The position numbers and the translations under genes are program-made. The notes under the pieces are model-generated. The model did not search any database. It saw only the letters and a program-made list of their open reading frames with translations, and was not told the origin of the DNA. 8,084 nucleotides of DNA from Parvularculaceae bacterium (GTDB taxonomy: Bacteria > Pseudomonadota > Alphaproteobacteria > Caulobacterales > Parvularculaceae), in assembly GCA_004213235.1 (NCBI GenBank), contig SHAI01000114.1, positions 1 through 8,084 of the forward strand, given 5' to 3'. Below are positions 1 to 5,696 of this stretch, one piece after another (the stretch's first letter is position 1; each line of letters begins with the position of its first letter).

Positions 1-1
1 C

Positions 2-715
2 CAGCGCGAAGCGATTGCGCTAATTGACCGCACGCGACTTGCCGATGCGCCGGTTATTGTTGTTGCCGGGGAGGGGTGGGCCTCTGGTGTCGTCGGGATT
101 GTCGCTGGCCGGATCAAAGAGATATATGACCGGCCGACAGTCGTTATCGGGCTTGAGAATGGTGTCGGTAAAGGTTCGGGGAGATCGATTACAGGGGTAG
201 ATCTTGGCCGCGCAATTTCCAGCGCACGCGATGCGGACTTATTGGTTGCCGGGGGTGGCCATGAGATGGCGGCTGGCTTGACGGTGGCAGAAGCGCATTT
301 GCCGGAATTCACCGAATTTCTCATCACGCGATTGGCCGACGATGTGGCAAGGGCAATGGCCGGACGCAAAAGCCTTTACGATGGTGTTATCGGTGCTGGT
401 GCGGCAAATCGAGCATTCGTTGACGATATGGCGCGGGCGGCCCCCTATGGGCCAGGAAACCCCGAACCGATTTTTATGCTGAGCGATCTGGCTCCAATTG
501 ATGCCCGCCCGGTTGGTGTCAATCACCTCGCAGTGACATTGCTTGCGCCAGGCGGCGAGACAATTCGAGGGATTGCGTTTCGCGCGGTAGGCGAGCGCTT
601 GGGTGATATCCTTTCCACCGCAGAGCGCGTGCATGTCTTGGGTAAGTTGAAAGCCGACGAATGGCGCGGCGGCGGTGCGGTGCAGCTTCAGATCAGTGAT
701 GCGGCAATCGCCTGA
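2..715 (+). CDS. recJ: Single-stranded-DNA-specific exonuclease RecJ, C-terminal part (5' end outside window)
   Basis: This is the C-terminal part of RecJ, the 5'-to-3' single-strand DNA exonuclease of RecFOR recombination and mismatch or base-excision repair. The frame is open from base 2, so the start and the N-terminal DHH catalytic motifs lie upstream of the window. What is visible is the DHHA1 domain and the C-terminal OB-like region: the WASGVVGIVAGRIKE segment, then GKGSGRS, then the GGGH motif (bases 251-262) that helps bind DNA and metal, followed by MAAGLTV. Further on, PYGPGNPEPIF is the usual RecJ signature at the start of the OB-like part, and the protein ends in VQLQISDAAIA, also typical. 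The first ATG inside the window (242) is internal and is not a start. Assignment is by motif recognition and is secure. No terminator is evident before the tRNA gene that follows. Confidence 0.95.
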   Translation, partial: QREAIALIDRTRLADAPVIVVAGEGWASGVVGIVAGRIKEIYDRPTVVIGLENGVGKGSGRSITGVDLGRAISSARDADLLVAGGGHEMAAGLTVAEAHLPEFTEFLITRLADDVARAMAGRKSLYDGVIGAGAANRAFVDDMARAAPYGPGNPEPIFMLSDLAPIDARPVGVNHLAVTLLAPGGETIRGIAFRAVGERLGDILSTAERVHVLGKLKADEWRGGGAVQLQISDAAIA

Positions 716-758
716 TCGCGCTATTGCGCCGCGGATGATATTTTACGTGAATTCGCGC

Positions 759-788
759 TTGCGTTTAGTAGGGCATGTCGCCTATATG
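759..788 (+). promoter_or_regulatory. Candidate promoter of tRNA-Glu
   Basis: A TTGCGT hexamer (759-764) and a TATATG hexamer (783-788) are separated by 18 bases, close to the housekeeping sigma-factor pattern. The expected start would lie near 795, about 20 bases before the mature tRNA. The placement after the recJ stop and before the tRNA supports it, but it rests on motif resemblance alone. Confidence 0.45.
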
Positions 789-817
789 ACGCGCTCCCGC
801 ACGACAGCGGTCGCCGC

Positions 818-892
818 GGGCCCTTCGTCTATCGGTTAGGACGCCAGGTTTTCAACCTGGAAAGAGGGGTTCGATTCCCCTAGGGCCTGCCA
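818..892 (+). tRNA. tRNA-Glu, anticodon TTC
   Basis: A complete cloverleaf can be folded. The acceptor stem pairs GGGCCCT with AGGGCCT (the first pair is G-U), the anticodon stem is CCAGG/CCTGG around the loop TTTTCAA, and the T arm is AGGGG/CCCCT with loop TTCGATT. The anticodon TTC is at 851-853, so it reads GAA and GAG. The 3' CCA (890-892) is encoded. A short inverted repeat (GCCAC at 889-893, GTGGC at 902-906) with a T-rich loop lies over the 3' end and could help termination, but this is uncertain. Confidence 0.97.
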
Positions 893-984
893 CTTTTATC
901 TGTGGCTTCTGCATTTCTACACTTGTTTGTTTATTCATCATCGAACCATCGGTGACGGGTAGCCCCTGATTAAATCCTGCCATA

Positions 985-1000
985 GTTGCGCGCGCGCAAC
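985..1000. repeat. 16-bp perfect palindrome upstream of the YbjN-domain gene
   Basis: GTTGCGCG is followed directly by its reverse complement CGCGCAAC. The dyad has no spacer, which fits a protein-binding site or cruciform better than an RNA hairpin. It lies 78 bases before the next gene's start. No known operator is recognised. Confidence 0.5.
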
Positions 1001-1003
1001 CAG

Positions 1004-1071
1004 CTCGCCATTGATTTGCGCTGCGGATTTCGGTCTATTAACTTTTCGTAAAGACGCCAATTGGCGAGGGG
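1004..1071 (+). promoter_or_regulatory. Structured leader over the ribosome binding site of the YbjN-domain gene
   Basis: The Shine-Dalgarno sequence GAGGGG (1066-1071) lies 6 bases before the ATG. Its first base is the last base of a perfect 12-bp palindrome, CGCCAATTGGCG (1055-1066). A second stem is possible: CTCGCCA (1004-1010) is the exact complement of TGGCGAG (1062-1068), which includes half of the Shine-Dalgarno. The two pairings compete for the same bases, so the leader could switch between states that hide or expose the ribosome binding site. The pairing is seen directly. A regulatory role is inference. Confidence 0.4.
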
Positions 1072-1077
1072 TGCGGA

Positions 1078-1530
1078 ATGAAACGAATAGCTCTTTGTTG
1101 TGTGGCCGCGTTTTTGACGCTTGCGCCTTTTGCGCTGGTCAAGGCAGCTGGTATCGGTAAGCAAGCTATCGCAGACGCGCTGCGCGCCGAGGGGTATTCT
1201 GTCCAGGACGTCCAACCAAAAATGATCGCCGTAACTGTTGGTGAGCATGTCGTGTTTGTCGGATTGGACGGCGTCGACGCCGATGTTTCCTATATCACCT
1301 ATCTTTCCGACGTTAAGTTCGGCCTCGGTGGCCACTCATTCATGAGTGATTTCAATAGTGAAGTGAAATTTGGGCGTGCTTATATCGATAGTGACGGCGA
1401 TGTTGCGTTACAAATGGATCGCAATTCAGCCGGCGGTGTCACGATGGAGAATATCTCATCGGACTTTGATGTTTTCCTGCTTCTGATTTCGAAGTTTTTA
1501 TCGGATTATGAATCCCAAGACTCAGTGTAA
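1078..1530 (+). CDS. Secreted YbjN-domain protein
   Basis: This 150-residue protein has a signal peptide: basic MKR, a hydrophobic stretch to about residue 20, and a likely cleavage site after VKA (residue 23). The mature part looks like the YbjN fold (related to type III secretion chaperones). It opens with a helix and GYSV (about 28-42), continues with alternating strands, and has the diagnostic block FNSEVKFGRAYIDSDGDVALQMD (93-115, with F98-G99-R100-A101-Y102) followed by GGVTMENI (119-126) and a C-terminal helix. Family members are often called putative sensory transduction regulators, but the molecular role of secreted forms is not established. The ATG at 1078 is supported by GAGGGG six bases upstream. 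It stands alone between tRNA-Glu and a long gap, so context gives no partner. Family assignment is fairly confident; function is unknown. Confidence 0.8.
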   Translation: MKRIALCCVAAFLTLAPFALVKAAGIGKQAIADALRAEGYSVQDVQPKMIAVTVGEHVVFVGLDGVDADVSYITYLSDVKFGLGGHSFMSDFNSEVKFGRAYIDSDGDVALQMDRNSAGGVTMENISSDFDVFLLLISKFLSDYESQDSV

Positions 1531-1798
1531 CACGCCTGTGATGGATGTGTGTGCACGGTAGTTTTGCATAAGCCGTCACAACCCATTAGTGTGGTATCGG
1601 GGCGTTGGACAATCAGAGTGTTATTTCTTCGCAAACACGCCCGTAAAATTTTGTTTGTTGCGTTGCCTGCCTTTCATGCGAAACCGCGAATGAGAGAGCG
1701 GGAGAACCAGAGAGCGAATCAATGGCGCTATTGCGTTGATTGATATGAAAAAACTGAATTGAGGCGCCAAATGGCAATGACATGGGGGTTCGACGCTG
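1531..1798 (+). promoter_or_regulatory. Long leader / intergenic region before the cold-shock gene
   Basis: This stretch has no supported gene. It holds a direct repeat of AGAGAGCG (1693-1700 and 1709-1716), a hairpin with an 8-bp stem (AATCAATG 1717-1724 against CGTTGATT 1734-1741, including one G-T pair), and a well-placed GAGG (1761-1764) in front of a short ORF at 1771. Long structured leaders are typical of cspA-type genes, where they control temperature-dependent translation. I could not pick out a convincing promoter. Confidence 0.4.
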
Positions 1799-1815
1799 AT
1801 GGCCGGCGTAATTGA
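1771..1815 (+). CDS. Possible 14-codon upstream ORF overlapping the cold-shock gene start
   Basis: This short ORF (MAMTWGFDADGRRN) starts with ATG six bases after GAGG (1761-1764), a better Shine-Dalgarno arrangement than that of the main gene. It is in a different frame and its TGA (1813-1815) lies 17 bases past the first base of the cold-shock ORF. Translating it would therefore run ribosomes over the main start codon, allowing coupling or interference. It has no recognised product and may be chance. Confidence 0.3.
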   Translation: MAMTWGFDADGRRN

Positions 1816-2359
1816 TAGTGATACCCGAGGTGTCGTGGAGCAGGCGGGCGCAACCGATGACGGTGACGACGATTGCTACCAGGTCAAGGGCGTCGTCAAG
1901 TGGTTTGATCCTGCTAAAGGGTATGGTTTTATCATCCCCGAGGACGAAAACGGCGATATCCTGATCCACTCGACTTGCCTGAAGGAGATAGGCCGATCAA
2001 CGGCCCTCGAAGGTGCGACCATTGAATGCGAGGTCGTGCGCCGGGAAAAAGGGTTACAGGCCTTGCGCGTGCTTGATTTAGACGAGAGCACAGCAACGGC
2101 GATCATGCCCCTGGTCGCTGAACCATCACAGACGCCCGCGGGTGAGTTCATCCGGGTTGAAGTGAAATGGTTCAACCGTGCGAAGGGGTTTGGTTTCCTG
2201 ACGCGTGGCAGCGGCACAGAGGATATTTTTGTGCACATGGAAACCCTCCGCAAATGTGGCCTGGGAGAGTTGTTGCAGGGGCAGCGGCTAAAAGCATCTT
2301 TTGGTCAAGGGCCAAAAGGGCTGGCCGCAGTCGAAGTGAGACCAGATCAAGAAAATTGA
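1799..2359 (+). CDS. Cold-shock protein with two cold-shock domains (CspA family)
   Basis: This 186-residue cytoplasmic nucleic-acid-binding protein has two cold-shock domains in tandem, an arrangement common in Alphaproteobacteria. An acidic 27-residue N-terminus precedes domain 1 (about 28-93), with VKWF, the RNP1 motif KGYGFI (40-45) and RNP2-like ILIHST (54-59). A linker rich in T, A and P (95-116) leads to domain 2 (about 118-181), with VKWFNRAKGFGFL (RNP1 at 129-134) and IFVHME (RNP2 at 143-148). Such proteins bind single-stranded RNA or DNA, melt structure and act as RNA chaperones or antiterminators. The ATG at 1799 is the only ATG between an in-frame stop at 1778-1780 and the first domain; GGGGG (1784-1788) is its only weak Shine-Dalgarno. 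Regulation may involve the structured leader and the overlapping short ORF. No terminator is evident before tRNA-Pro. Confidence 0.93.
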   Translation: MAGVIDSDTRGVVEQAGATDDGDDDCYQVKGVVKWFDPAKGYGFIIPEDENGDILIHSTCLKEIGRSTALEGATIECEVVRREKGLQALRVLDLDESTATAIMPLVAEPSQTPAGEFIRVEVKWFNRAKGFGFLTRGSGTEDIFVHMETLRKCGLGELLQGQRLKASFGQGPKGLAAVEVRPDQEN

Positions 2360-2440
2360 CGTTCAGGGGCGCTTTGGTGCTTTACTTCGGCGGTGCACAT
2401 CGGCATACGTTCGCGGCCGTCTTCTTTGACGAAAAAATAT

Positions 2441-2517
<77 letters not shown>

Positions 2518-2571
2518 TTTAATTATGGTCCCTTCTTTTCAGATGGCTTCCTGGCGTGCACCTCTCAATCA

Positions 2572-2600
2572 TTGTCTTCGGCGGGGACGCACATCATAGT
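2572..2600 (+). promoter_or_regulatory. Candidate promoter of the complex I subunit gene
   Basis: TTGTCT (2572-2577) and CATAGT (2595-2600) are spaced by 17 bases and lie 113 bases before the chosen start codon. The match is moderate and was found by eye, so confidence is low. Just downstream GTGCGGC occurs twice (2599-2605 and 2614-2620). Confidence 0.3.
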
Positions 2601-2712
2601 GCGGCCAACGCCGTGCGGCTTATAGTGGCGCAATGACGTTTAAATAGGGCTTGCGCGAAATGGCGCGGTGCCCGAAAAAAAAGCTGCTTTGGTGCTTATT
2701 CGAGAGAACAAG

Positions 2713-3021
2713 ATGTTTGCGAAAATTTACCGCCCGACGAAAACAGCCATGCAGTCCGGCCGGGCGAAAACAAAACACTGGGTTTTGGAATTCGAGGCTG
2801 AAACGGCGCGTCGCATCGACCCTCTTATGGGGTGGACAAGTGGCGCTGACACGTCCTCAGGGCAGGTCCGGTTGTCTTTTGACACGAAAGAGGCGGCAAT
2901 TTCCTATTGTGAAGAGCGAGCACTTCCGTTCCAGGTGATCGAGGCAGCTTCCCGGCAACCTCAGGCCAAGGCATATTCGGATAATTTCGCGTTTGCGCGC
3001 AGAAAACCGTGGACCCATTAG
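2713..3021 (+). CDS. NADH:ubiquinone oxidoreductase (complex I) accessory subunit, NDUFS4 family
   Basis: This 102-residue protein matches the NDUFS4 / 18-kDa accessory subunit of proton-pumping complex I, found in Alphaproteobacteria and mitochondria. The family core is visible nearly end to end: KIYRPTKTAMQSGRAKTKHW (4-23), LEFEAE, RRIDPLMGWT (33-42), VRLSFDTKEAAISYC (52-66) and the closing KAYSDNFAFARRKPWTH (86-102). It should sit on the peripheral arm of complex I on the cytoplasmic side. I chose ATG 2713 over an in-frame GTG at 2668: the family usually begins just before this IYRP motif, and GAGAG (2702-2706) lies 6 bases before the ATG, whereas the 15 extra residues look unrelated. As usual for this subunit it is not next to the nuo operon. 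It lies between two tRNA genes, 23 bases before tRNA-Arg, with no terminator in between. Confidence 0.93.
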   Translation: MFAKIYRPTKTAMQSGRAKTKHWVLEFEAETARRIDPLMGWTSGADTSSGQVRLSFDTKEAAISYCEERALPFQVIEAASRQPQAKAYSDNFAFARRKPWTH

Positions 3022-3044
3022 TTATAAAAATTATTGCCTAATAC

Positions 3045-3121
3045 GGCCCCTTAGCTCAGCTGGATAGAGCACTCGCCTTCTAAGCGAACGGTCCCTGGTT
3101 CGAATCCAGGAGGGGTCGCCA
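3045..3121 (+). tRNA. tRNA-Arg, anticodon TCT
   Basis: A 77-base cloverleaf: acceptor GGCCCCT/AGGGGTC with one G-U pair, D stem GCTC/GAGC, anticodon loop CTTCTAA, T arm CCTGG/CCAGG with TTCGAAT, and an encoded CCA (3119-3121). The anticodon TCT (3079-3081) reads AGA and AGG. The first pair of the anticodon stem is a C-A mismatch (C27-A43), leaving four good pairs. TTCTTTTTT follows the CCA directly, so the folded tRNA plus this T-run may terminate transcription. It lies only 23 bases after the complex I subunit gene and may be processed from a shared transcript. Confidence 0.96.
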
Positions 3122-3420
3122 TTCTTTTTTGCTCGGGATCAACCCAGCCCCAATACCCGAACGGTCATGATGTTGATCTAGCGTTTCGAAAGGCTCGGCG
3201 TGGGTCATCTGTGGTTGCAGCTCATATGCCATTTTCGAATACTTAAATGGCTTCTAAAATCCGCACCGCCGCCGCCCGGCATTTAGATGGAAAATTCCTC
3301 TGGCTTTTTAAAAAAAGGCCGCTTGGATGAGCAATCGGCGCTGCCGCGACGCGTGGCAGGTCCCTGGGGGATTTTTCAGAGCGCAGAAGCATGTCTTAGG
3401 TAATAAGGCTGCGTCGCAGA
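3122..3420 (+). other. Gene-poor region between tRNA-Arg and divK
   Basis: I see no convincing protein gene here. A T-run follows the tRNA, and an AT-rich tract (GGCTTTTTAAAAAAAGGCC, 3302-3320) sits mid-region. Two stacked hairpins ending in a T-run (3341-3376) look like a terminator. An 11-bp dyad CTGCG-T-CGCAG (3409-3419) lies just before the divK region. A small RNA ending at the terminator is possible but unproven. Confidence 0.4.
3341..3376 (+). terminator. Candidate terminator: two adjacent hairpins and a T-run
   Basis: The first hairpin pairs CTGCCGCG (3341-3348) with CGTGGCAG (3352-3359) around a 3-base loop, with one G-T pair. One base later a small hairpin, TCCC/GGGA (3361-3371), runs directly into TTTTT (3372-3376). 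It is over 200 bases past tRNA-Arg, so it would end either tRNA read-through or a separate small transcript. Confidence 0.4.
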
Positions 3421-3430
3421 ATGCTCAGCA

Positions 3431-3446
3431 TAAACCATCAATTAAC
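3431..3446 (+). promoter_or_regulatory. CtrA-like box upstream of divK
   Basis: TAAA, seven bases, TTAAC matches the CtrA consensus TTAA-N7-TTAAC with one mismatch. In Caulobacter divK is a member of the CtrA network, which makes the location meaningful. The box lies 52 bases before the chosen divK start. Binding is inferred from the motif only. Confidence 0.4.
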
Positions 3447-3498
3447 ACCTTTTGCGCGATATCTTGTCTTGCGTTTACCAAAAAGTGTTAGGGCCGCC

Positions 3499-3909
3499 AT
3501 GGCTGCAATGGAAAAATCGAGTGCACCTTCTGAGGCGATCAAGGACGCGAAGACCGTTCTTATTGTTGAGGATAACGACCTGAACATGAAGCTCTTCCAT
3601 GATTTGCTGGAAGTGCATGGCTATCGCGTTATTGAGGCGCGAAATGGTGCCGAAGCAATTGCTCGAGCCCGGTCTGATGCGCCCGATCTGATTTTGATGG
3701 ATATTCAGCTACCAGAAATCTCAGGTTTGAAGGCCACTCAGGAGATTCAGGCTGATCCCCTTATTAAAGAAACACCTATCGTCGCCGTCACCGCGTATGC
3801 GACGAGAGGCGATGAAGAGCGAATTTTGGCAGGTGGATGCCGGGATTATATCGCAAAACCTATCTCAGTTGCCGATTTTCTTGAGAAAGTGAAAAGGTAT
3901 TTGGACTAG
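3499..3909 (+). CDS. divK: Single-domain response regulator DivK
   Basis: This cytoplasmic protein of 136 residues is a single receiver domain with no output domain. In Caulobacter DivK is phosphorylated by DivJ and dephosphorylated by PleC, and in its active form steers the DivL-CckA-CtrA pathway and cell polarity. The DivK-specific strings VLIVEDNDLNMKLFHDLLE (20-38), DLILMDIQLPEISGL (63-77), GDEERI, GGC and KPISVADFLE are present. Key residues: acidic pair E24-D25, phospho-acceptor D68, T98 and K120. I chose ATG 3499 (GGG at 3491-3493 upstream) because an upstream in-frame ATG at 3421 would add residues unlike the family and would put the CtrA-like box inside the gene. ATG 3508 is an alternative. 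Even from 3499 the protein has about 15 more N-terminal residues than Caulobacter DivK. pleD follows after 45 bases, so the two are probably co-transcribed. Confidence 0.95.
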   Translation: MAAMEKSSAPSEAIKDAKTVLIVEDNDLNMKLFHDLLEVHGYRVIEARNGAEAIARARSDAPDLILMDIQLPEISGLKATQEIQADPLIKETPIVAVTAYATRGDEERILAGGCRDYIAKPISVADFLEKVKRYLD

Positions 3910-3954
3910 GCTCTTGCGCACTGTCTCGTTCGTTTAGTCTTTCTTGGAGGTTTC

Positions 3955-5343
3955 ATGACGGCACGTGTTCTGGTCGTCGACGATCTCGAACCCAATGTTA
4001 AATTGCTCGAAGCCAAGCTTCGCGCAGAGTATTTCGACGTGCTCACCGCATTCTCTGGCCAGCAGGCAATTGAACTGGCGATAGCAGAACAGCCAGATAT
4101 TATTCTTCTGGATGTTATGATGCCGGGAATGGACGGGTTTGAAGCCTGCCAAATTATGAAATCCACGCCGGAGACGTCTCATATTCCGGTGGTGATGGTT
4201 ACGGCGCTTGATCAGCAAGCAGACCGTGTACAGGGTCTCATTGCTGGTGCAGATGATTTTCTGACCAAACCTGTGGAAGATCTCGCACTATTTGCCCGTG
4301 TGCGCAGTCTGACACGCTTGAAGGTAATGACTGACGAGCTACGCATGCGCTATGCGACCGGCAAGTCGATTGGCGTCGTTGATCAGGCGGACTTAATCGC
4401 CGACATTGAGGATGATACCCCGCCGCGTATTCTTGTAATCGATGACCAGCCAGCTCATTCTGCGCGGGTTTATGAGCTTTTGACCGCGGAGAATTTTGAG
4501 GTCGCCATTGAGACCGACCCTGAAATTGCCCAATGTCGTGTCAAGCGCGGTGATTTTGATCTTGTCATCGTCAACATGTCGATAGAGGTGATTGACCCTT
4601 TAAGGTTTTGTTCAACAATACGCTCATTTGAAGAGACCCGGCTGACACCCATTCTCGCCATTGTCCGGCAGGGTGATACCAGAAAATTAGTCCGTGCACT
4701 CGATATCGGGGTAAATGATTACCTAACACGTCCGGTTGATAAAAACGAACTAACGGCCCGCGTTGCAACGCAGGTGCGCCGAAAGCGGTATGTTGACCAT
4801 TTGCGATGTTCTTTCGAGGCCAGCCTGGAAATGGCGGTTACGGATCAGCTGACGGGTCTTTATAACCGGCGTTATCTGGCAAGCCATCTGTCAGCAATGT
4901 TCGATCGTGCAGCCTGGACGAGCAAGCCACTTTCTATCATGGTGCTCGATCTTGATCACTTTAAAACGATCAATGACAGCCATGGCCATGATGCTGGTGA
5001 TATTGTGCTGCAGGAATTTTCTGACCGTATTCGCGCGTCGGTTCGGGCGATTGACCTGGCGTGTCGCTATGGTGGGGAGGAATTTCTGATCGCAATGCCA
5101 GATACGGATAAAAATCTGGCAAGCGCGGTGGCAGAACGATTGCGCGCTGACGTTGCGGGTCGTACCGTGATCTTGAATGGCGGCCGGGACGAGTTGTCCG
5201 TAACCGTTTCTATCGGGATTGCGTCTACAGAAGATCATTCAGGCGAAGATAGCGCGCAAAAACTGATCAAACGGGCCGATGAGGCGCTTTACGAAGCAAA
5301 ATCTGGCGGCCGCAATCGCGTTATCAAAAGCGCGGCTGCTTAA
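3955..5343 (+). CDS. pleD: Diguanylate cyclase response regulator PleD (REC-REC-GGDEF)
   Basis: PleD makes cyclic di-GMP from two GTP when phosphorylated and dimerised; in Caulobacter it acts at the cell pole during the swarmer-to-stalked transition. Order: receiver 1 (about 3-120) with D9, D10, phospho-acceptor D53, T83 and K105; receiver 2 (about 158-280), an adaptor for dimerisation in which the phospho-acceptor position is N207, so it should not be phosphorylated; GGDEF domain (about 292-457) with D332, N340 and D349 in LDLDHFKTINDSHGHDAGD and the active loop RYGGEEF (GGEEF at 373-377). The product-inhibition I-site RxxD is intact as RAID (364-367), five residues before GGEEF, so feedback control is expected. 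The 462-residue length fits the family. TTGGAGG a few bases before the ATG is one of the best Shine-Dalgarno sequences in the window. It is the second gene of the divK-pleD pair and ends 31 bases before a strong terminator. Confidence 0.97.
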   Translation: MTARVLVVDDLEPNVKLLEAKLRAEYFDVLTAFSGQQAIELAIAEQPDIILLDVMMPGMDGFEACQIMKSTPETSHIPVVMVTALDQQADRVQGLIAGADDFLTKPVEDLALFARVRSLTRLKVMTDELRMRYATGKSIGVVDQADLIADIEDDTPPRILVIDDQPAHSARVYELLTAENFEVAIETDPEIAQCRVKRGDFDLVIVNMSIEVIDPLRFCSTIRSFEETRLTPILAIVRQGDTRKLVRALDIGVNDYLTRPVDKNELTARVATQVRRKRYVDHLRCSFEASLEMAVTDQLTGLYNRRYLASHLSAMFDRAAWTSKPLSIMVLDLDHFKTINDSHGHDAGDIVLQEFSDRIRASVRAIDLACRYGGEEFLIAMPDTDKNLASAVAERLRADVAGRTVILNGGRDELSVTVSIGIASTEDHSGEDSAQKLIKRADEALYEAKSGGRNRVIKSAAA

Positions 5344-5372
5344 AAAGCCGCTGAACATCATGATCCCGACGC

Positions 5373-5397
5373 AAAAAGCCGCCCATTGGGCGGCTTT
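5373..5397. terminator. Bidirectional terminator between pleD and rpmG
   Basis: AAAGCCGCCC (5375-5384) and GGGCGGCTTT (5388-5397) form a perfect 10-bp stem around the loop ATT. On the minus strand the stem is followed by TTTTT (complement of 5373-5377), a classical intrinsic terminator for rpmG, whose stop is 31 bases away. On the plus strand TTT then GGCGTTT follows, so it should also stop pleD transcripts, less ideally. Confidence 0.88.
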
Positions 5398-5428
5398 GGC
5401 GTTTCATCGTTCGGACGATAACGGCGTC

Positions 5429-5596
5429 TTACTTGATTTTACCTTCTTTGAACTCGACGTGCTTGCGCACAACCGGATCATACTTCCGCATGACCATTTT
5501 CTCGGTCATGGTGCGGGTATTCTTTTTGGTTACGTAAAAATAACCAGTTCCGGCGGTGGAGTTCAGCCGAATTTTAACGGTCGTTGGCTTCGCCAT
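5429..5596 (-). CDS. rpmG: 50S ribosomal protein L33
   Basis: On the minus strand a 55-codon ORF reads MAKPTTVKIRLNSTAGTGYF and ends in VEFKEGKIK, the full length and sequence of bacterial L33, a small basic protein of the large ribosomal subunit near the E site. It has no cysteines, so it is the zinc-independent type. ATG is at 5596, with GAGGAG (complement of 5605-5610) 8 bases upstream. It ends just before the bidirectional terminator. It lies 100 bases downstream of the DUF983 gene on the same strand, with a promoter candidate between them, so it is probably its own transcription unit. Confidence 0.96.
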   Translation of the reverse strand: MAKPTTVKIRLNSTAGTGYFYVTKKNTRTMTEKMVMRKYDPVVRKHVEFKEGKIK

Positions 5597-5640
5597 GGCC
5601 GGGTCTCCTCAATCATTAGTTTCGCAATGCGCAAGCGCCG

Positions 5641-5669
5641 TTACCTAATCGATAGCGCTTCCAAGTCAA
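5641..5669 (-). promoter_or_regulatory. Candidate promoter of rpmG
   Basis: On the minus strand TTGACT (complement of 5664-5669) is a near-consensus -35 element. The hexamer 17 bases further, AGGTAA (complement of 5641-5646), is a weak -10. The start would fall near 5634, about 38 bases before the rpmG ATG, in the gap after the DUF983 gene. Location and the -35 support it; the -10 is poor. Confidence 0.4.
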
Positions 5670-5696
5670 GCCTGAAACGGGGTTGAAACCTGTCTT

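Noticed and set aside
239..634. Minus-strand ORF opposite recJ
   Set aside because: It lies wholly against the clear recJ frame and has no recognisable protein content.
1549..1743. 64-codon plus-strand ORF before the cold-shock gene
   Set aside because: Odd composition, no credible ribosome binding site, and it covers the leader hairpin and repeats.
1613..1969. Minus-strand ORF over the cold-shock leader and gene start
   Set aside because: It overlaps the conserved first cold-shock domain and looks like a shadow.
2668..2712. Longer form of the complex I subunit from GTG 2668
   Set aside because: The extra 15 residues do not fit the family, and ATG 2713 has its own Shine-Dalgarno.
3247..3330. 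27-codon ORF (begins MASKIRTAAARHLDG) in the gap before divK
   Set aside because: The basic, aromatic tail is suggestive of a small peptide, but there is no Shine-Dalgarno and nothing else supports it.
4577..4579. Asn in place of the phospho-acceptor Asp in the second receiver of PleD
   Set aside because: Not a defect: the second receiver of PleD is known to be a degenerate adaptor domain.
5279..5686. Plus-strand ORF running from the pleD end across rpmG
   Set aside because: It crosses a strong terminator and lies opposite the unmistakable L33 gene.
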